DNA of 8,619 bases from an uncultured Methylobacillus sp. (GCA_946481235.1 CAMLME010000078.1:1-8619), one strand, 5' to 3'; shown: positions 1 to 7,817, numbered from the stretch's first letter. Numbers and translations are program-made. The notes: a model not told the origin generated them from the letters alone.

Positions 1-231
1 TGCGGCTCCGCGATTGCCTCCTCCTCGCTGGTGACCGAATGGCTGAAAGGCAAGACCCTGGATCAGGCTATGACCATCAAGAACTCGGACATCGCCGAAG
101 AACTGGCCCTGCCGCCGGTCAAGATCCACTGCTCCGTGCTGGCGGAAGATGCAATCAAGGCCGCCATCGCCGATCTGAAACAGAAATCCGGCACCAGTGC
201 CGATGCTGAAGTTTGCAAACAGGAAGCTTGA
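1..231 (+). CDS. iscU: Fe-S cluster assembly scaffold IscU (C-terminal part, 5' end outside window)
   Basis: IscU is the scaffold on which IscS-derived sulfur and iron are built into [2Fe-2S] clusters, which are then handed to carrier proteins. The reading frame is open from base 1, and the first codon is the Cys of the CGSAIASS motif (Cys63 in E. coli numbering), so about 62 residues are missing upstream. The 76 visible residues include the HscA recognition motif LPPVK (codons 109-123) and the third conserved cysteine in [15 protein letters not shown] (Cys106 equivalent), so two of the three cluster cysteines are seen. The C-terminus runs about ten residues past the E. coli protein (128 aa, from memory), with a small hydrophilic tail containing an extra Cys (codon 214-216). 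It ends in TGA, 4 nt before iscA, as expected in an iscRSUA-hscBA-fdx operon. Identity is very secure. Confidence 0.97.
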   Translation, partial: CGSAIASSSLVTEWLKGKTLDQAMTIKNSDIAEELALPPVKIHCSVLAEDAIKAAIADLKQKSGTSADAEVCKQEA

Positions 232-235
232 ACGT

Positions 236-559
236 ATGGCAATTACCCTGACTGAATCCGCTGCCGACCGTGTGCAGAAATTCCTCGCCAACCGTGGCAA
301 GGGCGTCGGCTTGCGCCTGGGCGTAAGAACCTCGGGCTGCTCGGGCATGGCGTATACGCTCGAATTCTCGGATGAAATCCTGCCGGAAGATGTGACTTTC
401 GAAAGTCACGGCGTCAAGGTGCTGATCGACCCCAAGAGTCTCACCTATCTCGACGGCACCGAACTGGACTACACCAAGGAAGGCCTGAACGAGGGCTTCA
501 AGTTCAACAACCCCAACGTCAAGGACAGTTGCGGCTGCGGCGAAAGCTTCACGGTATAG
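236..559 (+). CDS. iscA: A-type iron-sulfur carrier protein IscA
   Basis: IscA is an A-type carrier that binds iron or Fe-S clusters and passes them to apo-proteins, notably [4Fe-4S] targets. The 107-residue product matches the length of E. coli IscA. It carries the diagnostic cysteines C35 (in TSGCSGMAY) and C99/C101 (in the C-terminal SCGCGESF). The start is the ATG at 236 ([10 protein letters not shown]). An in-frame ATG at 197 lies inside iscU and would add 13 residues with no family counterpart, so it was not used. A Shine-Dalgarno-like AGGAAG sits at 221-226, inside the last codons of iscU, which suggests translational coupling. The ATG begins 4 nt after the iscU stop. Confidence 0.97.
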   Translation: MAITLTESAADRVQKFLANRGKGVGLRLGVRTSGCSGMAYTLEFSDEILPEDVTFESHGVKVLIDPKSLTYLDGTELDYTKEGLNEGFKFNNPNVKDSCGCGESFTV

Positions 560-569
560 GCATAGGGCG

Positions 570-627
570 ATTAGCTGTCAGCGCGCAACCCGGACGCAAC
601 GCTGACAGTGGCACGCGGATGGCTAAT
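570..627 (+). promoter_or_regulatory. Nested inverted repeat in the iscA-hscB gap, possible mRNA stem-loop
   Basis: The 71-nt gap between iscA and hscB contains a perfect 9-bp inverted repeat, CTGTCAGCG (575-583) and CGCTGACAG (600-608), around a 16-nt loop. Directly outside it, ATTAG (570-574) pairs with CTAAT (623-627), so the two arms stack on the left and leave a 14-nt bulge (609-622) on the right. The only Shine-Dalgarno-like string for hscB, GGATGG (617-622), lies in that bulge. There is no T-run after the stem, so it does not look like a simple terminator. It could be an mRNA processing or stability element that sets hscBA-fdx output relative to iscUA, a leader modulating hscB translation, or a REP-like intergenic palindrome. 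The repeat is seen directly; its role is inference. Confidence 0.55.
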
Positions 628-630
628 TGA

Positions 631-1161
631 ATGCTTGATATCCACCAGAACCACTTCGAACTGTTCGATCTGCCGACGAGCTTTGCCATCGACCGGACGC
701 TGCTCGACCAGAGCTACCGCAAGGTGCAAAGCGAAGTGCACCCCGATCGGTTTGCGGCGGCCTCCTCCGCCGAACGTCTGCGTTCGATGCAATGGGCGAC
801 CCACGCCAACGAAGCCTACCAGACGCTGAAGTCCCCCGTTTCCCGTGCTCGCTACCTGTTGCAGCTGCAGGGGATCGACACGCAGGAAGAAACCAATACC
901 GCGATGCCCGCGGACTTTTTGATGCAACAAATGGAATGGCGCGAAGCCATTGATGAAGCGCGCTCTGCGCTGGACATCTCCGCCCTCGAAAAATTATTGC
1001 TGGAAATGAATCGCGAAACGGCCTCGCAGGAGTCGGAGTTGCACGTTGCCATCGACGAGCAGCGCGATTACCCGCGCGCCGCAGGCATCGTGCGCAAGCT
1101 GCGCTTTCTTGATAAAGTGCGGGACGAAATTCAGCAGGCAATCCTCGCACTGGAAGACTAA
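631..1161 (+). CDS. hscB: Fe-S assembly J-domain co-chaperone HscB
   Basis: HscB is the J-type co-chaperone that binds IscU, delivers it to HscA and stimulates HscA ATP hydrolysis during cluster release. The product has 176 residues (E. coli 171, from memory). The N-terminal J domain spans about residues 5-75 and has the HPD motif at 37-39 (SEVHPDRFA), followed by the typical HANEAYQTLKSPVSRARYLL stretch near residues 57-75. The rest is a mostly helical, charged region that matches the IscU-binding three-helix bundle of the family (DFLMQQMEWREAIDEA, about residues 95-110). The start is the ATG at 631, just after the inverted repeat, with only a weak GGATGG upstream. The stop codon TAA abuts the hscA ATG with no spacer, so the two partners are probably translationally coupled. 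Confidence 0.97.
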   Translation: MLDIHQNHFELFDLPTSFAIDRTLLDQSYRKVQSEVHPDRFAAASSAERLRSMQWATHANEAYQTLKSPVSRARYLLQLQGIDTQEETNTAMPADFLMQQMEWREAIDEARSALDISALEKLLLEMNRETASQESELHVAIDEQRDYPRAAGIVRKLRFLDKVRDEIQQAILALED

Positions 1162-3024
1162 ATGGCGCTACTGCAAATCTCCGAACCCGGCAAAAGCGCC
1201 GTCCCGCACCAGCACCGGCTGGCGGTAGGCATCGATCTCGGCACGACTAACTCGCTGGTAGCCACCGTGCGCAGCGGCATGAGCGTCGTGCTGCATGACG
1301 AAGAAGGCCATGCCTTGCTGCCGTCCGTAGTGCATTACCTCACATCAGGTGTCGAGGTCGGCTATATGGCGCAAGCCCAGCAAAGCCACGACCCGCAAAA
1401 CACCATCGTTTCCGTGAAGCGTTTCATGGGACGCGGCGTGCATGATATCGCCGACATCGGCCACTACCCCTACCGTTTCGTCGATGCGCCGGGCATGTTG
1501 CAGCTGAGTACCGTCGCTGGCATTAAAAGCCCGGTGGAAATTTCCGCCGAAATCCTCAAAACGCTGAAAGCCCGGGCCGAGAAATCGCTGGGCGGAGAGC
1601 TGGCCGGCGCCGTGATTACCGTCCCGGCCTATTTCGACGATGCCCAGCGCCAGGCAACCAAGGACGCGGCAAAACTCGCGGGGCTCAATGTGCTGCGCCT
1701 GCTTAACGAGCCAACCGCTGCGGCGGTCGCTTATGGATTGGATAACGCGTCGGAAGGCGTGTTCGTTATCTACGACCTGGGCGGCGGCACCTTTGACATC
1801 TCGATCTTGCGCCTTTCCAAAGGCGTTTTCGAAGTACTCGCGACCAATGGCGACTCCGCGCTCGGCGGTGACGATTTCGACCGCCGCATCTTCTGCTGGA
1901 TGCTGGAGAAATCCCAGGTTTCGCCCATCGGCCCGGAAGATACCCGGCTGCTGCTGACCAAGGCACGTGAAGCCAAGGAACAATTGACCGACCACGCCGA
2001 GACCCGCATCACCTGCATGCTGTCGAACAGCGAGCTGATCGACATCACGCTGGACAGCGCGACTTTCAATGAACTGACGCAACACCTGGTCAGCAAAACG
2101 CTGGCGCCGACGCGCAAGGCCTTGCGCGACGCCGGCATCGGCATTGAGGATGTGCAGGGTGTGGTGATGGTCGGCGGTTCGACGCGCATGCCCCAGATCC
2201 AGCACGCCGTGGCTGAATACTTCAAGCAGGAACCGCTGACCAATCTCGACCCGGACAAGGTGGTGGCCCTCGGCGCGGCGATCCAGGCCAACGTGCTCGC
2301 CGGCAACAAGAACGACAACGAACTACTGCTGCTCGACGTGATTCCGCTCTCGCTTGGGCTGGAAACGATGGGCGGCCTGACTGAGAAGGTCATTTCGCGC
2401 AACTCCACAATACCGGTGGCGCGCGCGCAGGAATTCACCACGTTCAAGGACGGACAGACCGCCATGAGCATTCATGTGGTGCAGGGCGAGCGCGAACTGG
2501 TATCCGATTGCCGTTCACTGGCACGCTTTGAACTTCGCGGCATTCCTCCCATGGCGGCTGGCGCGGCGCGCATACGCGTGGCCTTCCAGGTGGATGCCGA
2601 CGGTCTGCTATCTGTTTCCGCACGCGAACAGACCAGTGGCGCCGAGGCGCACATCGTGGTCAAGCCTTCCTACGGGTTGTCCGACGATGCGATCACCAGC
2701 ATGCTGCAATCGTCGTTCTCCCACGCAGAAGAAGACAAGCAGGCACGCGCGCTGCGCGAAGCCCAGGTGGAAGCCGAACGATTGCTGGAAGCTATCGGCG
2801 CGGCATTACACCAAGACGGGGCCTTGCTTGACGACGCCGAACGCAACGCACTGGAAGCAAAAATGACCGAATTGCGCACAGCCATGACCGGCAGCGATGT
2901 ACGGGCCATTACCTCCAGCATGGAAGCACTCAACCATGCCTCCGAAACATTCGCCGGCCGACGCATGGATGCCTCCATCAAGCAGGCCTTGACCGGCCAC
3001 AAACTCGACGAAATAAAGGTTTGA
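1162..3024 (+). CDS. hscA: Fe-S assembly Hsp70-type chaperone HscA
   Basis: HscA is the specialised Hsp70 of the ISC system. It binds the LPPVK motif of IscU in an ATP-dependent cycle with HscB and promotes transfer of the [2Fe-2S] cluster. The 620 residues compare with about 616 in E. coli. The N-terminus [13 protein letters not shown] is the typical HscA start. The ATPase domain shows the phosphate-1 motif GIDLGTTNS (23-31), [10 protein letters not shown] (from 205) and the adenosine-site motif VGGSTRMP (337-344). The interdomain linker is [12 protein letters not shown] (ending at 399), followed by the HscA-typical [11 protein letters not shown]. The beta substrate-binding domain runs to about 505 and includes [21 protein letters not shown] helical lid with many charged residues follows to the end. 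It starts directly after the hscB stop; GGAAG at 1152-1156 can serve as its ribosome binding site. DnaK is excluded by the HscA-specific N-terminus and the gene context. Confidence 0.98.
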   Translation: MALLQISEPGKSAVPHQHRLAVGIDLGTTNSLVATVRSGMSVVLHDEEGHALLPSVVHYLTSGVEVGYMAQAQQSHDPQNTIVSVKRFMGRGVHDIADIGHYPYRFVDAPGMLQLSTVAGIKSPVEISAEILKTLKARAEKSLGGELAGAVITVPAYFDDAQRQATKDAAKLAGLNVLRLLNEPTAAAVAYGLDNASEGVFVIYDLGGGTFDISILRLSKGVFEVLATNGDSALGGDDFDRRIFCWMLEKSQVSPIGPEDTRLLLTKAREAKEQLTDHAETRITCMLSNSELIDITLDSATFNELTQHLVSKTLAPTRKALRDAGIGIEDVQGVVMVGGSTRMPQIQHAVAEYFKQEPLTNLDPDKVVALGAAIQANVLAGNKNDNELLLLDVIPLSLGLETMGGLTEKVISRNSTIPVARAQEFTTFKDGQTAMSIHVVQGERELVSDCRSLARFELRGIPPMAAGAARIRVAFQVDADGLLSVSAREQTSGAEAHIVVKPSYGLSDDAITSMLQSSFSHAEEDKQARALREAQVEAERLLEAIGAALHQDGALLDDAERNALEAKMTELRTAMTGSDVRAITSSMEALNHASETFAGRRMDASIKQALTGHKLDEIKV

Positions 3025-3025
3025 A

Positions 3026-3367
3026 ATGCCGCAAATCATCGTTCTGCCCCACGAGGAACTCTGTCCGGAAGGTGCCGCCTTCGAAGCTAAACCCGGCGTT
3101 TCCATCTGCGACAACATGCTGGAAAACCACATCGACATCGACCATGCCTGTGAGAAGGCCTGCGCCTGCACAACCTGCCATGTGATCGTGCGGGAAGGTT
3201 ACAACTCCTTGAACTCTCCCGAGGAAAAGGAAGAAGACCTGCTCGATAAAGCCTGGGGGCTGGAGCCTAACTCGCGGCTATCCTGTCAGGCCATCGTCGA
3301 CAGCACCGATCTGGTCGTCGAAATTCCCAAGTACTCACTCAACATGGCCAAGGAAGGCCATCGCTAG
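3026..3367 (+). CDS. fdx: ISC-type [2Fe-2S] ferredoxin
   Basis: This adrenodoxin-like [2Fe-2S] ferredoxin supplies electrons for ISC cluster assembly, through sulfur reduction on IscS/IscU or reductive cluster coupling. The 113 residues match the family (E. coli Fdx 111, from memory). The four cluster ligands fit the C-X5-C-X2-C-Xn-C pattern at C42, C48, C51 and C87 (ACEKACACTTCHV and RLSCQA). C46 is an extra Cys inside the binding loop that is also typical of ISC ferredoxins. The C-terminus VVEIPKYSLNMAKEGH is a family hallmark. The ATG comes 1 nt after the hscA stop, with AAAGG at 3015-3019 as the ribosome binding site. It is the last ISC gene here; the usual small iscX is not found downstream. 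Confidence 0.97.
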   Translation: MPQIIVLPHEELCPEGAAFEAKPGVSICDNMLENHIDIDHACEKACACTTCHVIVREGYNSLNSPEEKEEDLLDKAWGLEPNSRLSCQAIVDSTDLVVEIPKYSLNMAKEGHR

Positions 3368-3425
3368 GCAAGATCAAACCACCGTAGGTCAGGCGCCTCG
3401 CCTTAGTGAGGACCTTGTAGGAACC

Positions 3426-3474
3426 ACATATCTGGTCTACCCTGAATAAAAACATCAGGGAAGACCAGATATGT
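3426..3474 (+). promoter_or_regulatory. Strong palindrome covering the sthA ribosome binding site and start codon
   Basis: ACATATCTGGTCT (3426-3438) is the exact reverse complement of AGACCAGATATGT (3462-3474). One A-A mismatch (3439/3461) follows, then CCCTGA (3440-3445) pairs with TCAGGG (3455-3460) around the 9-nt loop ATAAAAACA. This gives 19 pairs out of 20 stem positions. The right arm contains the only Shine-Dalgarno-like bases (AGGGA, 3457-3461) and the ATG of sthA (3471-3473). If transcribed whole, the RNA would bury the start site. As DNA, it holds CTGGTC and GACCAG half-sites 31 bp apart (start to start), about three helical turns, which could be an operator. No T-run follows, so it is not a classical terminator. 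The rest of the 103-nt gap shows only a weak hairpin near 3386-3415 and no convincing promoter. Confidence 0.75.
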
Positions 3475-4859
3475 TGAGCTTCGACTTCATTGTCATCGGC
3501 AGCGGACCCGCTGGGCAGCGCGCCGCCATCCAGGCCGCAAAACTAGGCAAAAGCGTCGTCCTGATCGAGAATCGCAATGTAGTAGGCGGGGTCACCGTCC
3601 ATACCGGCACCATCCCCAGCAAGACCTTGCGCGAAGCCGTGCTCTACCTCACCGGCTGGACCCAGCGCGGCCTTTACGGCCAGAGCTACCGGCTCAAGCA
3701 GAACCTGACCATCGACGACCTGATGCAACGGCTGCAGATCACGATACGCAACGAGGTCGGCGTGATCGAGAGCCAGTTGGCGCGCAACGGCGTGACCGTG
3801 ATGCACGGCAGCGCCGCTTTTCACGATCCGCATACCATCCATGTCACCGGCCATGACGGCGAGATAAGCGAGCTATCGGCGGAAAAGATCGTCATCGCCA
3901 CCGGCACCACGCCATCGCGGCCCGCCGACATCCCGTTCGACGACGGCTACATCATCGACAGCGACGGCATACTCAACCTCAAGAAGATCCCCAAGACCCT
4001 GGCCATCGTCGGCGCCGGCGTGATCGGCGTCGAGTATGCCGCGATGTTCAGCGCACTGGACGTCAAGGTCACGCTGATCGACAGCCGCCCGCAAATGCTG
4101 GATTTCCTCGACCGCGAAATCGTCGACGAGCTGATGCACAGCCTGCGCGCGCGGCAGGTCACTCTGCGCTTGGGCGAGAAGGTCGCTTCGATGCGTCACA
4201 CCGCCGACGAGGATGTCGAAATGATCATGGCCAGCGGCAAGCGCGTGGTCGCGGACATTGTGATGTTCGCCGCCGGCCGGCAAGGGGCCACGGATGCATT
4301 GAAGCTGGAAAACGCCGGGCTGACAGCGGACGACCGCGGCCGCATCAAGGTCGACTACTGCTACACCACCGACGTGCCGCACATCTACGCCGCGGGCGAC
4401 GTCATCGGTTTCCCCAGCCTGGCTTCGACCTCGATGGAGCAAGGACGCCTGGCCGCTTGCCACGCCTGGGACAAAACAGCTGCCTGCGTGCCGGAGCATT
4501 TTCCGTTCGGCATCTACAGCATTCCGGAAATCAGTATGGTCGGCGCCACCGAGCAGCAGCTCACCAAGGACAACATTCCTTATGAGGTCGGCGTGGCCCG
4601 CTTTCGGGAAACAGCGCGCGGGCAAATCTTGCGGCTGGAGGAAGGCATGCTGAAGATCATCTGCGGGCTGGAAGACAGGCGCGTGCTCGGCGTGCACATT
4701 TTCGGCGAGAGCGCGACCGAACTGATACACATCGGCCAGGCGGTGATCAGCCTGAATGGCACACTGGATTACCTGGTGGAAGCGGTATTCAACTACCCTA
4801 CCCTGGCGGAAACCTACAAGATTGCAGCGCTGGATTGCTGGAACAAGATGAGCGCCTGA
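3471..4859 (+). CDS. sthA: Soluble pyridine nucleotide transhydrogenase (SthA/UdhA-type flavoprotein)
   Basis: SthA transfers hydride between NADPH and NAD+ through FAD in the cytoplasm and helps dissipate excess NADPH. The 462 residues have the two-dinucleotide-fold layout of the disulfide oxidoreductase superfamily. The FAD motif is IVIGSGPAG (7-15), followed by VVGGVTVHTGTIPSKTLREA (37-56). The NAD(P) motif is IVGAGVIGVEYA (from 179), the second FAD motif is IYAAGDVIG (305-313), and the dimerisation domain ends in NYPTLAETYKIAALD. Both positions of the CxxxxC redox disulfide are Thr (T42, T47), and the His of the usual His-Glu pair is Tyr (NYPTLAE). These fit a transhydrogenase rather than dihydrolipoamide dehydrogenase, glutathione reductase or mercuric reductase. 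The ATG at 3471 places the first beta strand at residues 4-9, and an in-frame stop at 3447-3449 rules out a longer product. The start codon lies inside a palindrome. Substrate preference cannot be read from the sequence. Confidence 0.88.
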   Translation: MLSFDFIVIGSGPAGQRAAIQAAKLGKSVVLIENRNVVGGVTVHTGTIPSKTLREAVLYLTGWTQRGLYGQSYRLKQNLTIDDLMQRLQITIRNEVGVIESQLARNGVTVMHGSAAFHDPHTIHVTGHDGEISELSAEKIVIATGTTPSRPADIPFDDGYIIDSDGILNLKKIPKTLAIVGAGVIGVEYAAMFSALDVKVTLIDSRPQMLDFLDREIVDELMHSLRARQVTLRLGEKVASMRHTADEDVEMIMASGKRVVADIVMFAAGRQGATDALKLENAGLTADDRGRIKVDYCYTTDVPHIYAAGDVIGFPSLASTSMEQGRLAACHAWDKTAACVPEHFPFGIYSIPEISMVGATEQQLTKDNIPYEVGVARFRETARGQILRLEEGMLKIICGLEDRRVLGVHIFGESATELIHIGQAVISLNGTLDYLVEAVFNYPTLAETYKIAALDCWNKMSA

Positions 4860-7817
4860 TTACGCGTTCGTGCCGGTACGAAACGCATAGTCCGGGCCGA
4901 GCAGGCGCTCGAACTCATCGGCGGGCAAAGGCGCACTGATCAGGTAACCCTGAACTTGATCGCACCCCTGCCCGCGCAAGAATGCCAGTTGCTGCTCGCT
5001 TTCCACACCTTCCGCGATCACCTTCAGATGCAGGCTATGCGCCATGGCAATGATGGCCTGCGTAATGGCAACGTCATCCCCATCATGCGGCACGTCACGC
5101 ACGAAAGAACGGTCGATCTTGAGCGAATCGATCGGGAATTGCTTGAGATAGCCCAATGACGAATAGCCGGTGCCGAAATCGTCGATCGACACCAGCGTGC
5201 CCATGTCGCGGAAACGCTGGAGGATTTCGATCGCCCGCTCGGCGTTCTGCATGATCATGCTTTCGGTGATCTCCAGTTCCAGATAGGCAGGCGGCAGGCC
5301 GCTGCTGCCAAGTGCGTCGGCAATCGTCTGGCGCAACCCCTCATCACGGAACTGATGCGCGGAAAGATTCACCGCCACGCTGATCAGCGGCAAGCCGGCA
5401 TCCTGCCAGGCGCGATTCTGTCGGCAAGCCTCGCGCAAGACCCAGCCGCCTATTGAAACAATGAGGCCGGTTTCTTCCGCCAGCGGTATGAATTGCGCCG
5501 GCGGTACCAGGCCGATATCGGGATGGTTCCAGCGTATCAGCGCTTCCGCACCGATCAGTTCGTTGGTGGTCAGGTCGATCTTGGGCTGGTAATACAAAAC
5601 AAACTCGTTGCGCTCCAGTGCACGGCGCAGACTGTTCTCCAGCGCCAGGCGCTCGAAACTGTGCACATTGCTTTCAGAAGCGTAAAACTGAAAGGTATTC
5701 TTGCCTCGCTCCTTCGCCCGGTACATGGCTACGTCGGCATTTTTCAGCAACGTATGCAAATCAATGCCGTCCTCCGGATAGGCGCTGATACCGATGCTGG
5801 CACTGACATACAGTTCCTGACCCAGCAGGTAAAAAGGCAGGCCCAGTGCATGCATGATCTTGCGTGCGACATTGCCAAGATATTGCGTATCCCCGTATTG
5901 CTCGATCAGCACCACGAACTCGTCACCACCCTGGCGGGCGATGGTATCGGTTTCGCGCAGGCACTGCTTCAAGCGTTCGGCCGCAGTCTGCAGCAGCATA
6001 TCGCCGGCATGATGACCCAAGGTATCGTTGATCACCTTGAATCGGTCGAGATCGATAAACAGGATCGCCACACGGCCTTGATCCCGTTGTGCACGGCGGA
6101 GAGCCTGCTCAATACGCTCCTGAAGCAGGGCGCGGTTAGGCAGGCCGGTGAGCGCGTCATGGTTGGCCAGAAAATGCAGTTGCTCCTCGGATTGCTTGCG
6201 AAGCGTTATATCGGTGAATACTGCGACATAATTCAGCACGTTGCCTTTGGCATCTTTCACTTCGCTGATCGACAGCCACTCGGGATATACCTCGCCGGTC
6301 TTGCGCCGGTTCCAGATCTCGCCCATCCATCGGCCATCGGCCTTGATAGCCGCCCACATTGCTTCGTAATAACTTTCGCCATGCTGGCCGGAGCTCAGGA
6401 TGTCCGGACGCTGGCCGACAATTTCCTCGCGGGAATAGCCGGTAATGTTGACGAACCCCTGATTGACTTCGAGAACCTTCATCTGCGCATCGGTGATCAT
6501 GACGCCCTCCGCAGTATTCTCGAACGCCTGCTGGGCTAGGGCCAAACGCGCTTCGGCTTCCTTGCGCGCGGTAATGTCCAGCATGATGCCGACGAGTTCC
6601 GCCGGCTCCCCTTTTTCATTGGCGATAACCTGAACGATGTCATGCAGCCATACGACTCGACCATCCGCTGCGATCATTCGGTAATCGAAGCTATGCCCCG
6701 CCAATTTGACGGTTTCTTTGTGGCAAAATTCCGGTGCCCAATCCCTATCGTCCGCATGCATGTGATCCGGCCAGAAGTTAGGGGACGCCGTCCATTCCGC
6801 CAGCGGATATCCAAGCATGGATTCCGCTTCAGGACTGACATAGGTAAAACCACCGCCCGGCATCGCCCGCCAGATAATCGCCTGCGCGGATTCGACCAGT
6901 TCACGGTACATCTGCTCAGTTTCCTTGAGTACGCGCTCCATGCGCATCCGGCCGCTATAGGTGGCAGCAAGGAAAAGGCTGATTGCCGCCCATACCACCA
7001 TATAAGCCCAATAATTGATCAAGCCGGCACCACCGGCTTCGTTGAAATAGCCACGATCATCCAACAGGCTCCAGATGGCCACGGCGAACACGACTGCCGT
7101 CGCGAGCACAGCGCCGCGCAACCGGAAGCGCACGGCCGCCCATATGGCTAGCGGAAATAATGTAAAGGCTCTTGGCTGGTACTCTTCGCCGAAAGGTAGC
7201 CATTGAAAGAAAATCATCAGGCAGCCCAGCAACAGCAACAAGCCGAGCAGGCTTGCTTCCAGAATGCGGGCCCGAGTGAATGCCAAGGGGTTGCCACGCT
7301 GCGCGAAAACCAGCAGGAGCGGGGCAAACACCAGATCGCTCAAGGCGTCGCCCATCCACCAGTTCATCCAGCCTTCCAGCGCCGTATCCGGAGCGATTAC
7401 TCCACCGCCGAGCAGGCTTGAAACACCGACGGTTGCGCTGACCATCGTGCTGACACCCGCACCCAGCAGGGCAAGAAGCGCAACATCGCTCGGCCGGTCG
7501 AACATTCGCTGGAACCCGAACCGGGTCAACAGCATGGCGCCCACTACCGCTTCCAGGGTATTGCCCACGGCAATACCGGTCGCAACCACAGGCGGAAGCC
7601 CACTACCCAACTCGGCAACCAACGCACCCAACAGCACGCCCGGCCATAAACGGCGGCCGAAAATCAGCAGTGCCGCAAGCGAAAGCCCCGTCGGCGGCCA
7701 GATCAGCGAAATGGTCCCTACACTGGAAAAATACAACCCGATTTCCGAACCTGCCCAATAAAGCGCAGCAAGCCCCAACATCAGAGCAATTTCTCTTTTC
7801 CCCAGCTCAGCCGACAT
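4860..7817 (-). CDS. Membrane c-di-GMP turnover protein, MASE1-PAS-PAS-GGDEF-EAL
   Basis: This 985-residue inner-membrane sensor probably makes and/or degrades cyclic di-GMP. Residues about 10-290 form a multi-helix MASE1 domain, with the signature [12 protein letters not shown] at 38-49 and [10 protein letters not shown] at 152-161. PAS 1 spans about 301-420 and ends in [19 protein letters not shown] 2 spans about 425-545 ([11 protein letters not shown] to VFTDITLRK). The GGDEF domain starts at DALTGLPNR (554-562), has FIDLDRFK (587-594) and an intact GGDEF at 630-634, and carries an inhibitory-site RETD at 621-624 in the RxxD-x5-GGDEF spacing. The EAL domain runs from about 728 to 972 with E758 (EALIRW), N817 (VNLSA), E849 (ELEITES), D879/D880 (DDFGTG), K900 (KIDRSF), E936 (AEGVE) and Q956, so the catalytic set looks complete. 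The ATG at 7815-7817 is preceded by AAAAGG at 10 nt. Its stop codon abuts the sthA stop. The signal sensed is unknown. Confidence 0.95.
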   Translation of the reverse strand: MSAELGKREIALMLGLAALYWAGSEIGLYFSSVGTISLIWPPTGLSLAALLIFGRRLWPGVLLGALVAELGSGLPPVVATGIAVGNTLEAVVGAMLLTRFGFQRMFDRPSDVALLALLGAGVSTMVSATVGVSSLLGGGVIAPDTALEGWMNWWMGDALSDLVFAPLLLVFAQRGNPLAFTRARILEASLLGLLLLLGCLMIFFQWLPFGEEYQPRAFTLFPLAIWAAVRFRLRGAVLATAVVFAVAIWSLLDDRGYFNEAGGAGLINYWAYMVVWAAISLFLAATYSGRMRMERVLKETEQMYRELVESAQAIIWRAMPGGGFTYVSPEAESMLGYPLAEWTASPNFWPDHMHADDRDWAPEFCHKETVKLAGHSFDYRMIAADGRVVWLHDIVQVIANEKGEPAELVGIMLDITARKEAEARLALAQQAFENTAEGVMITDAQMKVLEVNQGFVNITGYSREEIVGQRPDILSSGQHGESYYEAMWAAIKADGRWMGEIWNRRKTGEVYPEWLSISEVKDAKGNVLNYVAVFTDITLRKQSEEQLHFLANHDALTGLPNRALLQERIEQALRRAQRDQGRVAILFIDLDRFKVINDTLGHHAGDMLLQTAAERLKQCLRETDTIARQGGDEFVVLIEQYGDTQYLGNVARKIMHALGLPFYLLGQELYVSASIGISAYPEDGIDLHTLLKNADVAMYRAKERGKNTFQFYASESNVHSFERLALENSLRRALERNEFVLYYQPKIDLTTNELIGAEALIRWNHPDIGLVPPAQFIPLAEETGLIVSIGGWVLREACRQNRAWQDAGLPLISVAVNLSAHQFRDEGLRQTIADALGSSGLPPAYLELEITESMIMQNAERAIEILQRFRDMGTLVSIDDFGTGYSSLGYLKQFPIDSLKIDRSFVRDVPHDGDDVAITQAIIAMAHSLHLKVIAEGVESEQQLAFLRGQGCDQVQGYLISAPLPADEFERLLGPDYAFRTGTNA

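Noticed and set aside
197..235. Upstream in-frame start for iscA
   Set aside because: The extra 13 residues overlap iscU coding sequence and have no counterpart in IscA, whereas the ATG at 236 gives the exact family length and Cys35 numbering.
1345..2205. Minus-strand open frame (286 codons) antisense to hscA
   Set aside because: It is a shadow of the highly conserved HscA ATPase domain, with no recognisable motifs.
3386..3415. Possible terminator hairpin after fdx (AGGTC / GACCT with CTC / GAG inside)
   Set aside because: The stem is short and interrupted and no T-run follows on the plus strand, so it is not convincing as an intrinsic terminator.
3415..3443. Possible sigma-70 promoter for sthA (TTGTAG, 17 nt, TACCCT)
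   Set aside because: The -10 matches only three of six consensus bases, so it cannot be distinguished from chance.
3873..4730. Minus-strand open frame (285 codons) antisense to sthA
   Set aside because: It is a shadow of the conserved flavoprotein gene, with no family resemblance.
3471..4859. Dihydrolipoamide dehydrogenase, glutathione reductase or mercuric reductase as the identity of the flavoprotein
   Set aside because: The redox cysteines are both missing (Thr42, Thr47) and the C-terminal His of the His-Glu pair is Tyr (NYPTLAE), which fits the SthA branch instead.
5493..6539. Long plus-strand open frame (348 codons) antisense to the c-di-GMP gene
   Set aside because: It lies wholly inside the conserved PAS/GGDEF/EAL gene on the other strand, resembles no protein family I recognise, and is what GC-rich third positions produce by chance.
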